NCBI GenBank assembly: GCA_950295325.1
Contig: OX485809.1
Span: forward strand, 8,184,001-8,248,000
Source: Polytrichum commune
Lineage: Eukaryota > Streptophyta > Polytrichopsida > Polytrichales > Polytrichaceae
Reading direction: 5' to 3'
Length of the DNA: 64,000 nt
Position 1 is the first letter of the stretch. Each line of letters begins with the position of its first letter. Shown here one piece after another: positions 1-15,106 of the stretch. The notes under the pieces were generated by a model that saw nothing but the letters and a program-made list of their open reading frames with translations, did not search any database and was not told the origin of the DNA. A program made the position numbers and the translations under genes.

Positions 1-85
1 ATTGAAACAGAAGATTGTTTGGAAATGGCTATGTGCACAAGGACCATTCACATAATTTATTTTCTGAACATGGGTAACATAACAG

Positions 86-3000
86 GAGAAAGTGGCTATA
101 TCTGAGGTTGTTGCCCCACATCACCAGAATCGGGTTGCTGCTCAGACGTTGGATTGGCTTCAACGAGTCAATTTCAAGGCGACACCATCTCCTGCTGTTC
201 TAGTGCAGGAGTGTTTGATATCCTCCATAGAAAGACGAGTAAGGCTTCATACCCTCTTGGTGCCTGCATCCAAAATTGGTAATGGAGTCACTTGGTGTCC
301 CGGAATGAGGTCCATCATCTGTTAGTACCTTCTCAGGAAAAGGCATGTGTCTGTGTAACTAAAGTACGCGGCCCTACTGTGGGCAATTCCAACTCCAGAC
401 AATTTTGGCCGTTGGGTCAGATTGGGGAACTGTCTCATCTGGTTAGTAATTGTGAATCACAAAGATTGTCATTTCAAGTTTCTGAATCAAACTCGAGATG
501 CAAAAGTTAAAGGAAGTCAAAGTGAAGATTCTCTTTTCTCTTTAAACAATCACATAAGCCCTCTCAATTGTGTTAAAAACTATTCCACCTAGAATGGTGT
601 CTATGCTTTAGTACATAATCCAATCTCAAAATAACGTGTCTTATCATGTCCTTTCCTAACTACTACCCAACCCTGCCATATACCCCTCAAATATAGGCGT
701 CTGATTAACGAGAGTGACCACATAAGGCCTACATACCTTACGATCTCATGACAATCTTCTCAATGTTCTTTAGTTAGTGCAGGAAATGTTTCAGTTAATT
801 TAATGTCCTCTCACTTGTTTGCACCCACCTTTGTATATGGATTTCTAATTTGTATTGGCGATCCCCAACATGAACCTCCTTGTAACTATGCATCGCAGGT
901 GCATGCAGTTAGTCACCAACTTCTAGAGCGATTGATGGGGGAGTGGCGGCTTATGGAAGAGCTGGTACTTCTACGAGCCATCTACTTAATTGGATCTGGT
1001 ACCCATACCCAATCCTCTTTCTGGCAAGGTGGTTGTAAATGTATTTCCTCATGGACCAAGTTGTGGGGGAGTTTGTCATGTGAAGTATAAGTAAATTCTG
1101 TTGTCTACGACGACGAGGTCTGCATGATTGCAGCCATGGACCTTTTTCTTCACTCGGGTTCTGCATTTTTCATCGTGGATGACATTTCCTGAATGCTCCC
1201 GAGCTCCTCCTCTGGGGTGTCTGAATAGGTGATTTACTCCAGCAATTTGCGTCAGTTCTCTTCAACAAACTGGACCGTGGGGAGAGCTGGGATGATTATT
1301 ATGAGCTGAACACCATGCTTCAGGTACGTGTGATGATTTGATTACACATCATATCCAGCGTGTTCTCGAACCCTTGAAAGTATGGTGGTAACAACATTGA
1401 ATATCATCAAACACTAAATAATATCCTATTTAGTGTAGTGGTACAGGGCGACCAAATCCAAGTTCAGGATGAACATTAGTGTCAGCTGTAATGTATTGGG
1501 CTACAAGGCTTCTATATCCAGAGCCAATCACATACCGAACACGTACTGTATCTCAAAATGCAAGTGACCAGCGTTTGATGTGGAGCCAATGTTGATACAT
1601 ACTTATCCTTCAGGGTTTATAATCGTCTCAGTGCCAACTCAACATTTAGGGCCACTTTACACTGTGGCCAAAGGCCGTGACTATGGAATTGTGAGGGCCC
1701 TTGAAACTCATCCACAGGACGTACCATGGGAAATTGAGGTTGAAATTTGTGTGATCACGGGCTTTCCAAGTGTAGTGTAAACACATACGTGACCATGCGC
1801 TCGACCAAATGCTATTTTGTTACCATCCCATTCGTGTGGGCTCTTCTACACAATAAGTCATAGTAAAATCAAGGGCTGTGAGATTCTGAAGTGTCAGGGT
1901 CTTCCGATTTTAGGGTTAGACCCACCTCTTTGAGGTGTGCTTGCTGTGAAATCCGGTAGACCATGAAATATAGGACTCCATGGATTCATCCTTTCAAACT
2001 TCCTTGCCACCGTTAGGCCCTCAAGCTGTAGTGTACAGTGAAGGGGGACGGTATCTTTCATGACGCTCCAAACCCTTACCACCAACTAATGTAACCTTAC
2101 ATGAATGAAATCGGTATATGTCATTGACGTGTATGTTCTTATTTTTATTTTGAACATGTCACCTTTATAAAAATTTGATAGTAATTGGCAAGCAAATTCC
2201 AAAGGAAGCCAAGAGATCCTTCCCCATCTCTCACCTCCGTCCAATGTTCATTCCTTCTCCAATTGAGTGCTTGCACAAAAATCCACAACCCAATTACAAC
2301 CATGTTAACGCAACGAAACCAAAGTAAATAAGTCCTTGCTCCCTCCTCCCCTCTCTCCAAACTCTTTCCTTCCCACCTTATGCCTCCCTTGGGTGTTCCT
2401 TGCCCTCGTTTAAGTTGTATTCATCAAACTGTGGGACGGTAATCTGTCCGTGTTGATGATACGTGGATTAAGAGGTTTGCTATGTGTTGATTACCTACAG
2501 GAATCGGTTCGTAGCTCTGCGCATGGCATGACTTCTCCTGCGCTGGAATCACTCGTTGTGAAGGTGGAGTCAGGGCATGCTGTTCCAGGTCCTACAGGGA
2601 GCAGCCCGGCTCGAAGTTACAACACTTTACCGCTTCAAATTATGGGGCGAAGTCCCACAGCTGGGATAGACACTCTTGACTCTCTTCGGTTTCATTACAA
2701 GGTGCACATCTTTGGATATCTATCACTTGCCCCGTAAATTAAAGGCAGGTCCGCTTTACACTAGAGAGGTTGAGAGAGGTTGAAGATTGAGAGCTGGAAG
2801 AAACGAGGCTTCTAATTGGCTTGGAGCCTCTTATGGACGCTTGTCCACTCAAGTCCACTTTACACTTGAGCTTTCAACTGATGAGCTTGAGAGTTTCACT
2901 GGGCTTAAACGCAGCCTTGATAGATCCCATGTGAAGCGAATATGACAACCTCTCGGTCCATATCCTGTGCTATCTCCATGTCAAAAGTTTGAGCTCTCAT

Positions 3001-6000
3001 TTTGCGAATCCTGGGCTAGTTGGCTTTCAAGCATTCTTTGGCTTGCCATGAATGCTCTTTTGTTGAAGCCCCCTTTCGACTAGAGCATGAAGAAAAAAAG
3101 AGTCTTCTCATTGGTGGGGAGCTTCTTATGCATGCTTGTCCACTCAAGTCTACTGTACAGTTGAGCTTAAGTGGCACATTGGTGGATCCCATGTAGAGCA
3201 ACTACAACAAGCTACCTTGGTCAAAATCATAAGCTACCTCCATGGAGGTAACTTAGGAATGCCAAGAGTTCGAGTTCTCATTTTGTAGGCGCCAAGCCAA
3301 TGGGGTTGCAAGCATTCTTGGGCTTGTCATGAATGCTCCTCTGTTTAACCCCCTTCACATTATAGCTTCAGTCAAGACCTCGAGAAAAGAGCCTTCTCAT
3401 TGGCAGGGAGCCTCTTATGCATTCTTGTCCACTCAAAATCCCCCTGTACACTTGAGCTCTCAACTTTGAGAGCTTGAGCTTTTTACTGGCCTTACGACAC
3501 TTGAATGGTGACTTGATGGATCCATTTTGGACAAGCTCTCGGTCTTGGCCAAAATCCTAACCTATGTTGTGGAGGTAGCTTAGGAATGTCAAGAGTTTGA
3601 GCACTCAATTTGTGGACCCCAAATCAATGGTCTCTCGAGCATTGTTTGGCTTGTCATGAACACTCATTGGTTTAGTATAATTTTCCCCTTGATACCTCAC
3701 TTTGAGTATGGTCACTTTACACTTGCTCAAACTATTTGGAGCTTAAAGATTGGTCAAGCAATCTCTCAAGAGTTTGAGCTGTGGATGAAAGCTTATCAAC
3801 TCCAATATCAAACTCCCAAAATTGGTAAGTTCGAGCTTTCAACTTGAGCTCTGGTGTAGAAGAGGCCCTAGTATCCTTGGCCAATTTCACGCATCAAGTT
3901 GAAGTTAAGAAAGAAATGGTATTTGTTGAGTGAAACCGAATGACGATGTTCCGTTAATGATTCTGACAAAGGATTAATTGAATAAATGGGGTGAACGTTC
4001 TTGGGATTCCACTTGGCCAATTCCCAACCTGGCCATGGTAAGGTTCATGACTGCTGTCAAGGTATGTGGTCCTATTGTGGGCACTGTCAAATCCACAGAG
4101 ATTTCTGATTGTTGGATTGGATCAGGCATTGTCTCATCTGGTTAGTGATTGAGATGAATCACGCAAATTGTCATTTAAAGTTTCTAAATCGGCGTTGAGA
4201 TGCAAAAGGTATAAGAGTCCAAAGTGAAGATTCTGGTACTCTTGAAACGATCACATAGACCCTCCCAATTATGATGTACACTATTGAACCTACTGTAGAT
4301 TGGTGTCTTTATCTTAAGCACATGGATTAATCTCATCGTCTCACGCGTCTTTTTGGTGTCTGATCTTATCTACAAGCCTTGCCTTACACCACTCAAATAT
4401 AGGTGTCCGATTAAGAAAAGTGACCACATTAGGCCCACATACCTTACCCTGAGTACGCATGGACAACCTCTTCTACCTTGTTGTATTATTTTACTGAATA
4501 CTGACAAGGACTCATGCATTTGGCAGGTTGCATGGCCATTGGAACTTATCATAGACAGCAATGCCATTAAGAAGTACAACCAGGTAACGTACCTCCATAT
4601 GGTTTTCTCTTCGAAGTTGCATCCATGTCTGCATAGCCCAGAATTTCTCCTCCCCAGTCTCAGGAGTCGGAAGTGTTTTCTGTTTGTGACAATGGTACTC
4701 AATTCTAGAGCAATTCTTCCCTGCAAGAAACCAAAAGTACATGATGGTATTCTTTGTTGACATTAATCAGTTTTCCATTCAGCTTGCATAGTCTGATGGA
4801 GATTTCACCTTTGCGAAACCCTCCCTTCTTGGGGCTGTGGCTATCAGCTATGAAAGCATCGTAACGTGTTTTGCAGGTGATGGCCTTTCTGATGAAAGTG
4901 AAGCGAGCAAAGCATGCCCTGGACAAAGCTTGTCGGTGGACATGGAAGGTTAGCCATATTCGGTTACTCACAATCTTCTTTGTTCGCAAACATTGCACTT
5001 CAAATCAGTGCTCCAAATTCTGTTACGAAAGGGTCATTAATTTAGAAACACATCTTTTTAATTGTATGAACTGAATCTTATGTTTCTGTGAGAGCAACTC
5101 TGTACTAGAAACTTTTCTTATGTGCACATAAACATGAGCACGTTAATCATCTTCTTAGAGACTACTATGTACAGATCACTAATTTAGATTCCTGAAGGCA
5201 CTTCCTCTTCTTTTCCCAAACCTGTGTAGAATGGAGGAGGAGATGCTGCTCATCACAAACAACGTTTGTTACTCCAACAAAAGCTGATGCATTTTGTCAA
5301 CACGCTGCATCAATACGTCATGGACCGGGTGAGCTAGAGCAACATTTTTGTGCTGAATCAAACATAAAAAGAAGAGAGAACAGAAACGTTGTATGCTCTT
5401 GAGATTGGATGTGGGGATCTTACGAGTCTCTTGCTTGAAACAGGTCTTGTATAGTTCTTGGATCGAGCTTTCTGAGGGCATGGCTGCTGCGGGGTCACTA
5501 GACGAAGTCATTGCGTGCCATGACGCATACCTGGTTTCCATTCAACGACAATGTCTAGTTGCTCCAGACAAGCTGGTGAGGACAACTCGTTTCCTCATAT
5601 AATCCAACAACAATATGTATAAGCGTGAGGAAAGATTATAGTAAGAGAGATGGCTGGTGTTCTCATATGCCTATGTGCACTGTAAGGTGCAACGATGTTG
5701 TAGAGAAGTGCTGGAATCTCTTCCCCCACATTCTCACACAAAATCTTTGCTCGTGGAAAACCAGTGGACTCTCATTGCAGGCCGCGTGAAGACAATACTC
5801 GGCCTTGCACTCGACTACTACTCCATCCAGAGGACTTTATGCGATGGCATTGCCGCCCCAAACATAACGGCTCGGTGTCAGTCGGAGATAGAGCGCGTGG
5901 AGCGCCAGTTCGACGAGTGCATGGTTTTCCTATTGAGAGTACGTGACACTCCTTACCTCTTGTGTGGCTCCTTCCAAATGGTCTGCATGCCTGTCACAAG

Positions 6001-6455
6001 GTGAATCGTGTTGCGCTGGTTCTGACCTATGATTGGGGAGAACTGGCAGTTAGTTACAGATGAACCGGTTGAGTTTGAGAAATAACTGGTTGAAGTTCAA
6101 GACTGCAGGAAAATTACCGATCATTTTAGAGGAATTTAAAGAATATACCCCAACTTAATGAAGGAAAACTGGAGGATGTCAACATGTAACCGGTTGGACT
6201 TGCAAACACTAAGGGATCTCAACCGGTTGTGCCCAACAATCTCCCCGATCACTGGTTCTGACCTGCAGTGTGTGGGGATGATGATGATGGCAGGTGCTGT
6301 CATTTCGGCTGAACGTTGGCCACTTCCCCCACCTGAGCGATCTGGTCACCAGGATCAATTACAATTACTACTACATGACTGAAGACGGCCAAATTCTAAC
6401 TCCGATTCCTGACACGCACGGTCACATGTCCCGGCGACCAGCACGGCGAGTGTAA
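86..6455 (+). CDS. GCP5: Gamma-tubulin complex component 5-like protein (Spc97/Spc98 family), 3' part of gene
   Basis: Ten exons, all with AG/GT borders and a continuous frame: 86-238, 899-998, 1229-1323, 2501-2701, 4527-4583, 4877-4948, 5230-5328, 5444-5575, 5765-5938, 6294-6455 (stop TAA 6453-6455). They encode 414 residues. The first exon opens in phase 0 after an acceptor, so more exons lie left of the window. Recognisable GCP stretches are WRLMEELVLLRAIYLIGSGD, DRGESWDDYYELNTMLQ, KLMHFVNTLHQYVMDRVLYS, DEVIACHDAYLVSIQRQCL and NVGHFPHLSDLVTRINYNYY. This is the C-terminal GRIP2 (gamma-tubulin binding) half. In the family, GCP4-6 proteins join the gamma-tubulin ring complex that nucleates microtubules at the nuclear surface, cortex and spindle in plants. 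GCP5 rather than GCP4 or GCP6 is chosen from the DRxLxSxxxEL and DLDxxIxxHxxYLxxIxxxCL pattern. Introns 1, 3, 4 and 9 carry repeats (separate entries). It converges with the MAP kinase gene. Confidence 0.9.
280..745 (+). repeat. Dispersed repeat, copy 1, in GCP5 intron 1
   Basis: About 400 bases here match, with many substitutions, 4060-4450 in GCP5 intron 4 in the same orientation. Shared landmarks are TGTCTCATCTGGTTAGT, GAGATGCAAAAG, CAAAGTGAAGATTCT and CTCAAATATAGG followed by GATTAA and GTGACCACAT. No coding potential and no clear ends were found, so the element type is unknown. Confidence 0.6.
1580..2090 (+). repeat. Dispersed repeat in GCP5 intron 3
   Basis: This stretch resembles 55940-56250 beside NUP98 and 20090-20410 in the gene-poor region. 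Landmarks are GAAACTCATCC, CGTACCATGG, TACCATCC, GAAGTGTCA followed by GGTCTTCC, and a later CTCAAGCT with AGTGAAG. Divergence is high and terminal repeats are not obvious. It is interspersed repeat DNA of unknown class. Confidence 0.5.
2745..3850 (+). repeat. Tandem array of about 290-bp units in GCP5 intron 4
   Basis: The landmark CTTCTCATTGG with GAGCxTCTTATG and CTTGTCCACTCAA recurs at 2809, 3105 and 3393, giving periods of about 296 and 288 bp, with partial units at both ends. A second landmark (GGCTTGTCATGAATGCTC or close variants) recurs in step. The units are strongly diverged, so the array is old. It accounts for most of the 1825-bp intron between exons ending at 2701 and starting at 4527. 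Confidence 0.7.
4060..4450 (+). repeat. Dispersed repeat, copy 2, in GCP5 intron 4
   Basis: This is the direct-orientation partner of 280-745 in intron 1, matching over about 400 bases with shared order of landmarks. Two copies in two introns of the same gene point to a mobile or duplicated sequence. No termini were resolved. Confidence 0.6.
6029..6251 (+). mobile_element. CCGGTT-family short TIR element (MITE-like), copy A, in last GCP5 intron
   Basis: The element is flanked by a 13-bp direct repeat CTGGTTCTGACCT (6016-6028 and 6252-6264), the probable target duplication. Its ends are weak inverted repeats (TGATTGGGGAGA at the left, TCTCCCCGATCA at the right). The inside carries several AACCGGTT motifs. 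It is non-coding and takes up most of the 355-bp intron, ending about 40 bp before the acceptor of the last exon. Related copies are at 15723-15846 plus 16473-16545, 40641-40860, 48083-48281 and, in part, 49400-49540. The superfamily is not certain. A long target duplication would suit a Mutator-like origin. Confidence 0.65.
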
Positions 6456-7529
6456 CCGCATTTGCACCATTGCAGTTTGCCTGGAACCACATCGAAATTG
6501 CATGGGTGATGTAAAGATTCTTGATGTACCACGACTCTTGTCATTCTTTGAGCCGAGCCTCTGTATCGCACCTGACACCAATGTCTGCTGGTGCGTTCTG
6601 GGGGGGGGGGGGGGGGGGGGCAAGTACACCACTAACCTCATGGTAGTACGTAGATTGTCATCAGCAACAACAAGGGAGGCCAGGAGCAGCTGCAGCACGC
6701 TTCCCTCCTGCAGCTTCTGTGTTGCTTTTTCACAACTCGAGGAGTTGATAACCATAGGTTGCAATATCCTCCCTACACGAGGGCGTGGGCGATGGAAATC
6801 AGATGTGGTTTGCATAGGTGAAGAGTTCTCATGGATGAGTATGGGAAATACATGTTAATTCTTTATTGTTGTAATAAGAAGGCTGTGACTGGCTTGTGTA
6901 CATACAAACCAGGTAATATCAACTTCTTGCTGTTATATGCACTTTAAAAACCAAAGAAAGATGCTCACATGCTGTTAAAGGTTACCTTCAGATTCACCCA
7001 TTTAAGTGCCGGGTGGTGAAACTATAATAGTGCTACAAATGAAATCTGCGGCCACAAAATCTTGAAATCCCAGAAAATATCTAGTTAAATACAAACCCAT
7101 CCTACCAGACCATCAACAAGCGACTCTTCCTCTGTTGCAGCTAACCTTACCCCATGAACATGACCGGCTGGAACCATGATGAAACGTCTTCGAGATCTCA
7201 TCCTCTGGTATCTTATACGATGTTTGGGTTAGCTTCTCCAATAAACTATCCACTTTATCTACCCTAGCTAGTGTTGATTTGCACAATTACGTGGTGCATG
7301 TGAAGAGGATGCTCACGATTGTAAGCAAACCAGATACAGTTCACTGGCACTATGCTACCTCTAGAGGCAGGGTCGGGATCTCAAAATGAGAGCTTGTTCA
7401 CATGCAATGTTGCATCCCTGTGCTCTCTCTGATTGAGATGTTCAAGAGAATACAAGTCTACTAGGGACAAAGAACTGACAGTAAATCAGAAACTAAGGGG
7501 AAATGTAATAGAACAATAACTACTGACCA
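6456..7529. other. Convergent intergenic region between GCP5 and MPK4 stop codons
   Basis: The region should contain the 3' UTRs of both genes. A 21-base G run occupies 6600-6620, which is a slippage-prone or assembly-uncertain site. The GC-richer part to about 6800 gives spurious ORFs on both strands. I see no RNA gene or other coding sequence. Confidence 0.6.
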
Positions 7530-10688
<3,159 letters not shown>

Positions 10689-12700
10689 CGCGATAACGCT
10701 ACCAGCATTCCCTCCGCTCCTTCAAATTCAATAACTTATGCCTTTCACTGATTCATCGTCGATATGAAGTTGAGATTTCACTGTTAGCACTTTGAAACCT
10801 CCTAATTGCATCACAGGAAACTGAGCGTCAGTCATGTGCTCTTATGTTTAACGCCACAGCTTTTTAGATTGTCAAAATTACATGAATTCTATGCAAATGC
10901 GAAATCCGTTTTTTTTTTCATCGAAGCACAAAGAACAGCAAGTGGTTTTCAGTAATCAGAAATCAGGCCATAGACACCAGGAAAAAAAATCCCTCTGGAA
11001 CTTAACATTTAGTTTGACGATCTTTGCAGTACTTCAGAGGCTCCGGAGGTTTCCAAAGTTTCAAACATTTTTATGCGACTTACCTAGAGGAATATCTAAA
11101 ATACCGGAAGCAAGTACTAAGTGACTAATGTTATTGAACAATAACAATGTGCAAGAGTTCCTCAAATCGTCAACTGTCAATGTATCCCAACTAAGTTGTG
11201 CAGAAACTAGTACCTCTTACAAGAATACCATTCAGGCATGCAGAGAAACTGGTCTCATGCAGGACCCACCAGAGCTAAACTTCTAAGCTGCAATGTGCAA
11301 TTTAAAGGCAAGCAGAACTCGTGACCTCAGTTTTTTTTTGTCCTACTTGTATATTAGCACTTCAAAAGAATTGTAACGTTCGTCATTCTGCGCAATTACT
11401 CGTAGCCTGGATTTCCAATTCACGAATTATGTGCTAGATCTTTTGTATCAATCCAAAGCGAGATGAACCACCTCATACAAGCTCGTGCAATCTCGTCCCT
11501 ACTAGAACACGCAGTTCAAGCTCAAGCACGATGACACTTATGTTTGTTCATACGAGCGGAAAACACAGATATCTGACAGTACCGAGACGTTCATAACTTT
11601 CATCACGGAGCGCACAAGTACCTACACATAACTTTCACCACATCGAAGGTGACAAAATCGTACCGACAAGGATTCTTGACAATCTTCACTGTATCAAATT
11701 AAGATCGAAGATTGAGTCAACGCAGAAACCGATATCTGCAGACACGAGCAACCTTGACGACGGCAGAAAGAGTTGAAGTTAAGTCGACGGAGCACCGCAC
11801 CGACCAAAACCAGCACCAAAATATCCTCGATCCACCTCAACTACTATTAATCGGTACTAGTAGTTGAAATTGCACATAAGACGGCCTCCTCGGCTGCAAC
11901 ACCAAAGCATAAAAGCACTCGCTCCGCCTCATCTACTTAACCGAATAAAGATTTCATCTAAGACGACCGTTGACTCTCTCACTTCACCGAAGAATCAAAC
12001 AAAACACTCGCGATGATTCCACGTCAGCCAGCTCCTAACTGGATAAAATTGCACGTCACAGGACGACTCGTCGGCCAGTGACGCCCTCACCGATTCAACC
12101 TCTCACAAAAATCGCCGCAGGGGGCAAGGGGGCGGGGAGGGGGAGTGGAAAAAGGACTTCCAACGCACTCGAAGTATATCTATACCTGGCTGCACACCAA
12201 CGCACGCACGCACTTGCCTAACCGAATGAAAACTTCGTACAAGAACAGCGTTCGTCGAAGGCAACCAAAGTATCCAACACACTCGTACTGATTCCGCGCC
12301 AGCCAGCTCCTAACCGAATCCAATTGCACACTGTAACACAGGACGACTCGTCGACGACTGACGATGCGCTCTCACTCATTCAACCGTTCACAGAAAAGCG
12401 CGCCGACCTCCAAAGCGCGGGAAGGGGAAGACTCGCAACAAACGAACTCTACAGGTAAATGTGTACCTGCACAGACACCACCAACCTTCACAGTTCACGC
12501 GGAGCAGCACAGCGGGGGCGAAGAAGACAAAGCGAGAGATGGCGACAGACAAAATGAAAAGAACAGGAAAATGCCACCACCACCTGCCCGCCCGCCCGCC
12601 CGTCCGTTCTAGAAGCTGCCAAGGTACCAGGGACGAGAGACTGGGTGTAAGTTATCTGTAGATGCCAGGACCTGATGAGGAGCTCAGCAACAAACGCCGC
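10689..12700 (-). promoter_or_regulatory. Upstream region of MPK4 (5' UTR and promoter, boundaries unknown)
   Basis: This is the 2 kb upstream of the MPK4 start codon. From about 11.4 kb on it is richer in CG dinucleotides than the AT-rich intergenic DNA, as expected for a gene front. It holds a duplicated block, about 11936-12118 and 12212-12396, offset by 275-280 bp (GCCAGCTCCTAAC at 12027 and 12302, GGACGACTCGTCG at 12061 and 12341). Short CCCG repeats lie at 12585-12603. No core promoter element could be fixed by eye, and the ORFs on the plus strand look spurious. Confidence 0.45.
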
Positions 12701-13300
12701 GAAGTTACGTGACGAGGATCAAACCTTATTAGCACTACTAGAGTGATGATGCCCCCTCCCCCACCTCCCTTTACCAAATAACCAAAGTCTTATGGTAAAG
12801 CCAAAACCCGGGTAAAAGCTCCCTCGCTTATAGGGGACGCATCCGGCTCTCCCAATGCACCTACAAGAACTTGTTCCAGAGATTGTCGAGTAGGTTTTAG
12901 TTCAGTAGCTTTCACACATGTTCATGGTTTTCTCTACCAAGCCATGACATGTTGGATAGTTTTTGTCCCATCCCCAAATCCCTAACTACTCATCTATCTT
13001 TACCATTGGTTTTTTTTTGTTAATGGAGTTTCTCGTGCCCTCAGAGCTAAGACTAAAAAGAAACCAGTCACAAGGGCGGGAGGCGACACTTTTAAAAGTC
13101 CTATATTCGTGCCTCATGTCTAGGTACCCATGGGAGGGTCGGTGCTCGGGGCTCAAAACCTCCACTTTTAAGCCATGCCACATCGTTTGCCAGCCAAACT
13201 CGGCACTAGGTAATGTCGATGGTGTGGAGGCCGTGTTTTTACAACCAACTTTTAGGCTTCGCTAAAGTCAATTGGGGGGAGGGGGCATGAGTGGATTTAT
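12701..13300. other. Intergenic, nothing recognised
   Basis: AT-rich DNA with short spurious ORFs on both strands. I see no conserved protein, RNA or element termini here. Confidence 0.5.
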
Positions 13301-13789
13301 TGCATAAGTTCAAGCCTAGTATGTAGGTAGCTAGGGTCTGGATGTGTTTTCCTAGTGTCAAGAGAGGTGCGTGCAAATTGTGAGCCAACCCAAAAGCAGA
13401 ACTACACAAAATATGATATTCAGTGTTTGATACACTAAATACGAACGCATACACTAAATATCAATAACCCTGTGAAAGTAAGTAACATCAAATGTAAACT
13501 CAAACACTAAATACCAACTATGGTAATATGTGGAAGTTACATGTTTGAATTTAGTGTTAGTAAGGATATGGGGAAAAAAAGATATAATAAGGGAGGTGGC
13601 AGTAGGGAAGGTAGCAGCACATTTATGTGTAACACTAATTATTAAAAAATTGAAAATTAATTTTGAGCATGGTAGGGTGGTAACAACAGTGAATGTAATC
13701 AAACACTAAATATCATATTTTGTGTAGTGTATTGGAGTGGGGTTACTGCATAAGTTCAAGCCTAGTATGTAGGTAGCTAGGGTCTGGAT
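13301..13789. repeat. Perfect 43-bp direct repeats flanking a MITE
   Basis: A 43-base sequence beginning TGCATAAGTTCAAGCC and ending AGCTAGGGTCTGGAT occurs at 13301-13343 and again, identical, at 13747-13789. MITE copy A lies between them. The 59 bases after the left copy (GTGTTTTCC, CAAGAGAGG, GAGCCAACCCAA) recur at about 14722-14782, next to MITE copy B. Confidence 0.8.
13401..13730 (+). mobile_element. TTTAGTGT-family MITE, copy A
   Basis: Non-coding element of about 330 bp with terminal inverted repeats of about 31 bp that differ at one position. They begin ACTACACAAAATATGATATT and contain AGTGTTTGAT. An inverted copy is at 14781-15106 and a third copy at 40862-41190. Internal landmarks shared by all three are GGAAGTTACATGTTTGAATT, GGATATGG or GATATGG, and GGTAGGxTGGTAACAAC. 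Superfamily not assigned. Confidence 0.8.
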
Positions 13790-14780
13790 CAGTGTTGAAC
13801 GGGTATGTTGTAAAGTGCATACAGGGGAGGCCTGGTTTTTGAAAATTTCTTGGAAATGTAGAACATCGAGGTATTGATATTACAAAGGTTTTGTATTTTC
13901 AAGGTAGGGTATGTGTATGTGGTCTTGTAAAATTTCTTGAATTTTAGGGTACGTGTTATGGTGTGATTTTTTTTCATATACCAAGGTGCCCAGTGCAAGG
14001 GTATGGTATGTCATTTTAAGGTTTTTAAGAGAGAACTTAATTAATTAATAATTTAATAAAATAAAAAATAAAAAATCCAAAACAGATGAAGCATGAACTT
14101 GAGCAAACTGATCAAATTGAATCATGATTTGAATTTATCAAATTGTCATGCTTGACTAAGTATTGAATCGGATCAACATGGACTACTTCGACCAACATCA
14201 GTTTAATCAAACAAAGTTGAATTGATAAAAAAACAATCAAACAATGCCCTCAAGCTAAATTTCACTCTAGCTCACCCGCTGCAATCAACTCCTCTTCACT
14301 AAACTTGTTTAGCAAACACAAACCCTAGTTGTTATATGAAGTTGGTGCTTCAAGCAAAGACAAAACGGAATTACCTCTTCTTGAAGGTGCAACACCCTCT
14401 CTCCCACATTAATCAACGTTGCTAGCTTAACCCCAGCAACAAAGCTCCACTACTTGTAGTACGTTGTGCACACAACAAACCCGTACAGCGCCGGAAGCAG
14501 GCATAATGAACAAAGACGTGCATGTTTAAGGGTTTCCAAGCTCATCGTTGAGCAAGGTACGGGTTAGTGACCAGGTTTAGGGTTGGCAGTGAGTCCAGGG
14601 TCCGGGTATGAACCTGGTATTTGCGCACTGCTTGGTAGTTCAAGCTGGTATCACAAACCATTGTACATACCCTTTTACAGACCCGTGTGCGGGACAGATA
14701 CCCATTCAACACTGGTCTGGATGGTGTTTTCCTGGTGTCAAGAGAGGCGCGTGCAGGTAGTGAGCCAACCCAAGAGCGGA

Positions 14781-15106
14781 AGTACACAAAATATGATATT
14801 TAGTGTTTGATTATATTTAGTGTTGTTATCACCCTACCATGCTCAACACAAATTTTCAATTTATTGATAATTAGTGTTAGATATAAATGTGCCGCTACCT
14901 TCCCTACTGCCACCTCCCTTATTATATCCCTTTTTTCATATCCTTGCTAACACTAAATTCAAACATGTAACTTCCACATATTACTATAGTTGATATTTAG
15001 TGTTTGAATTTACATTTAATGTTACTTACTTTCATAGGGGTATTGATATTTAATGTATGCATTCGTATTTAGTGTATCAAACACTAAATATCATATTTTG
15101 TGTAGT
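14781..15106 (-). mobile_element. TTTAGTGT-family MITE, copy B (inverted relative to A)
   Basis: This is the reverse complement of copy A along its length, with the same terminal repeats. It keeps the same left flank as copy A (GAGCCAACCCAA and GCGGAAG against GCAGAAC), although the element itself is flipped. The right end abuts another TTTAGTGT-type element. Confidence 0.75.

Noticed and set aside
4370-4760. ORFs of 118-135 codons on both strands around GCP5 exon 5
   Set aside because: Only the 57-bp exon 4527-4583 has splice sites and family similarity. The rest is intron and repeat.
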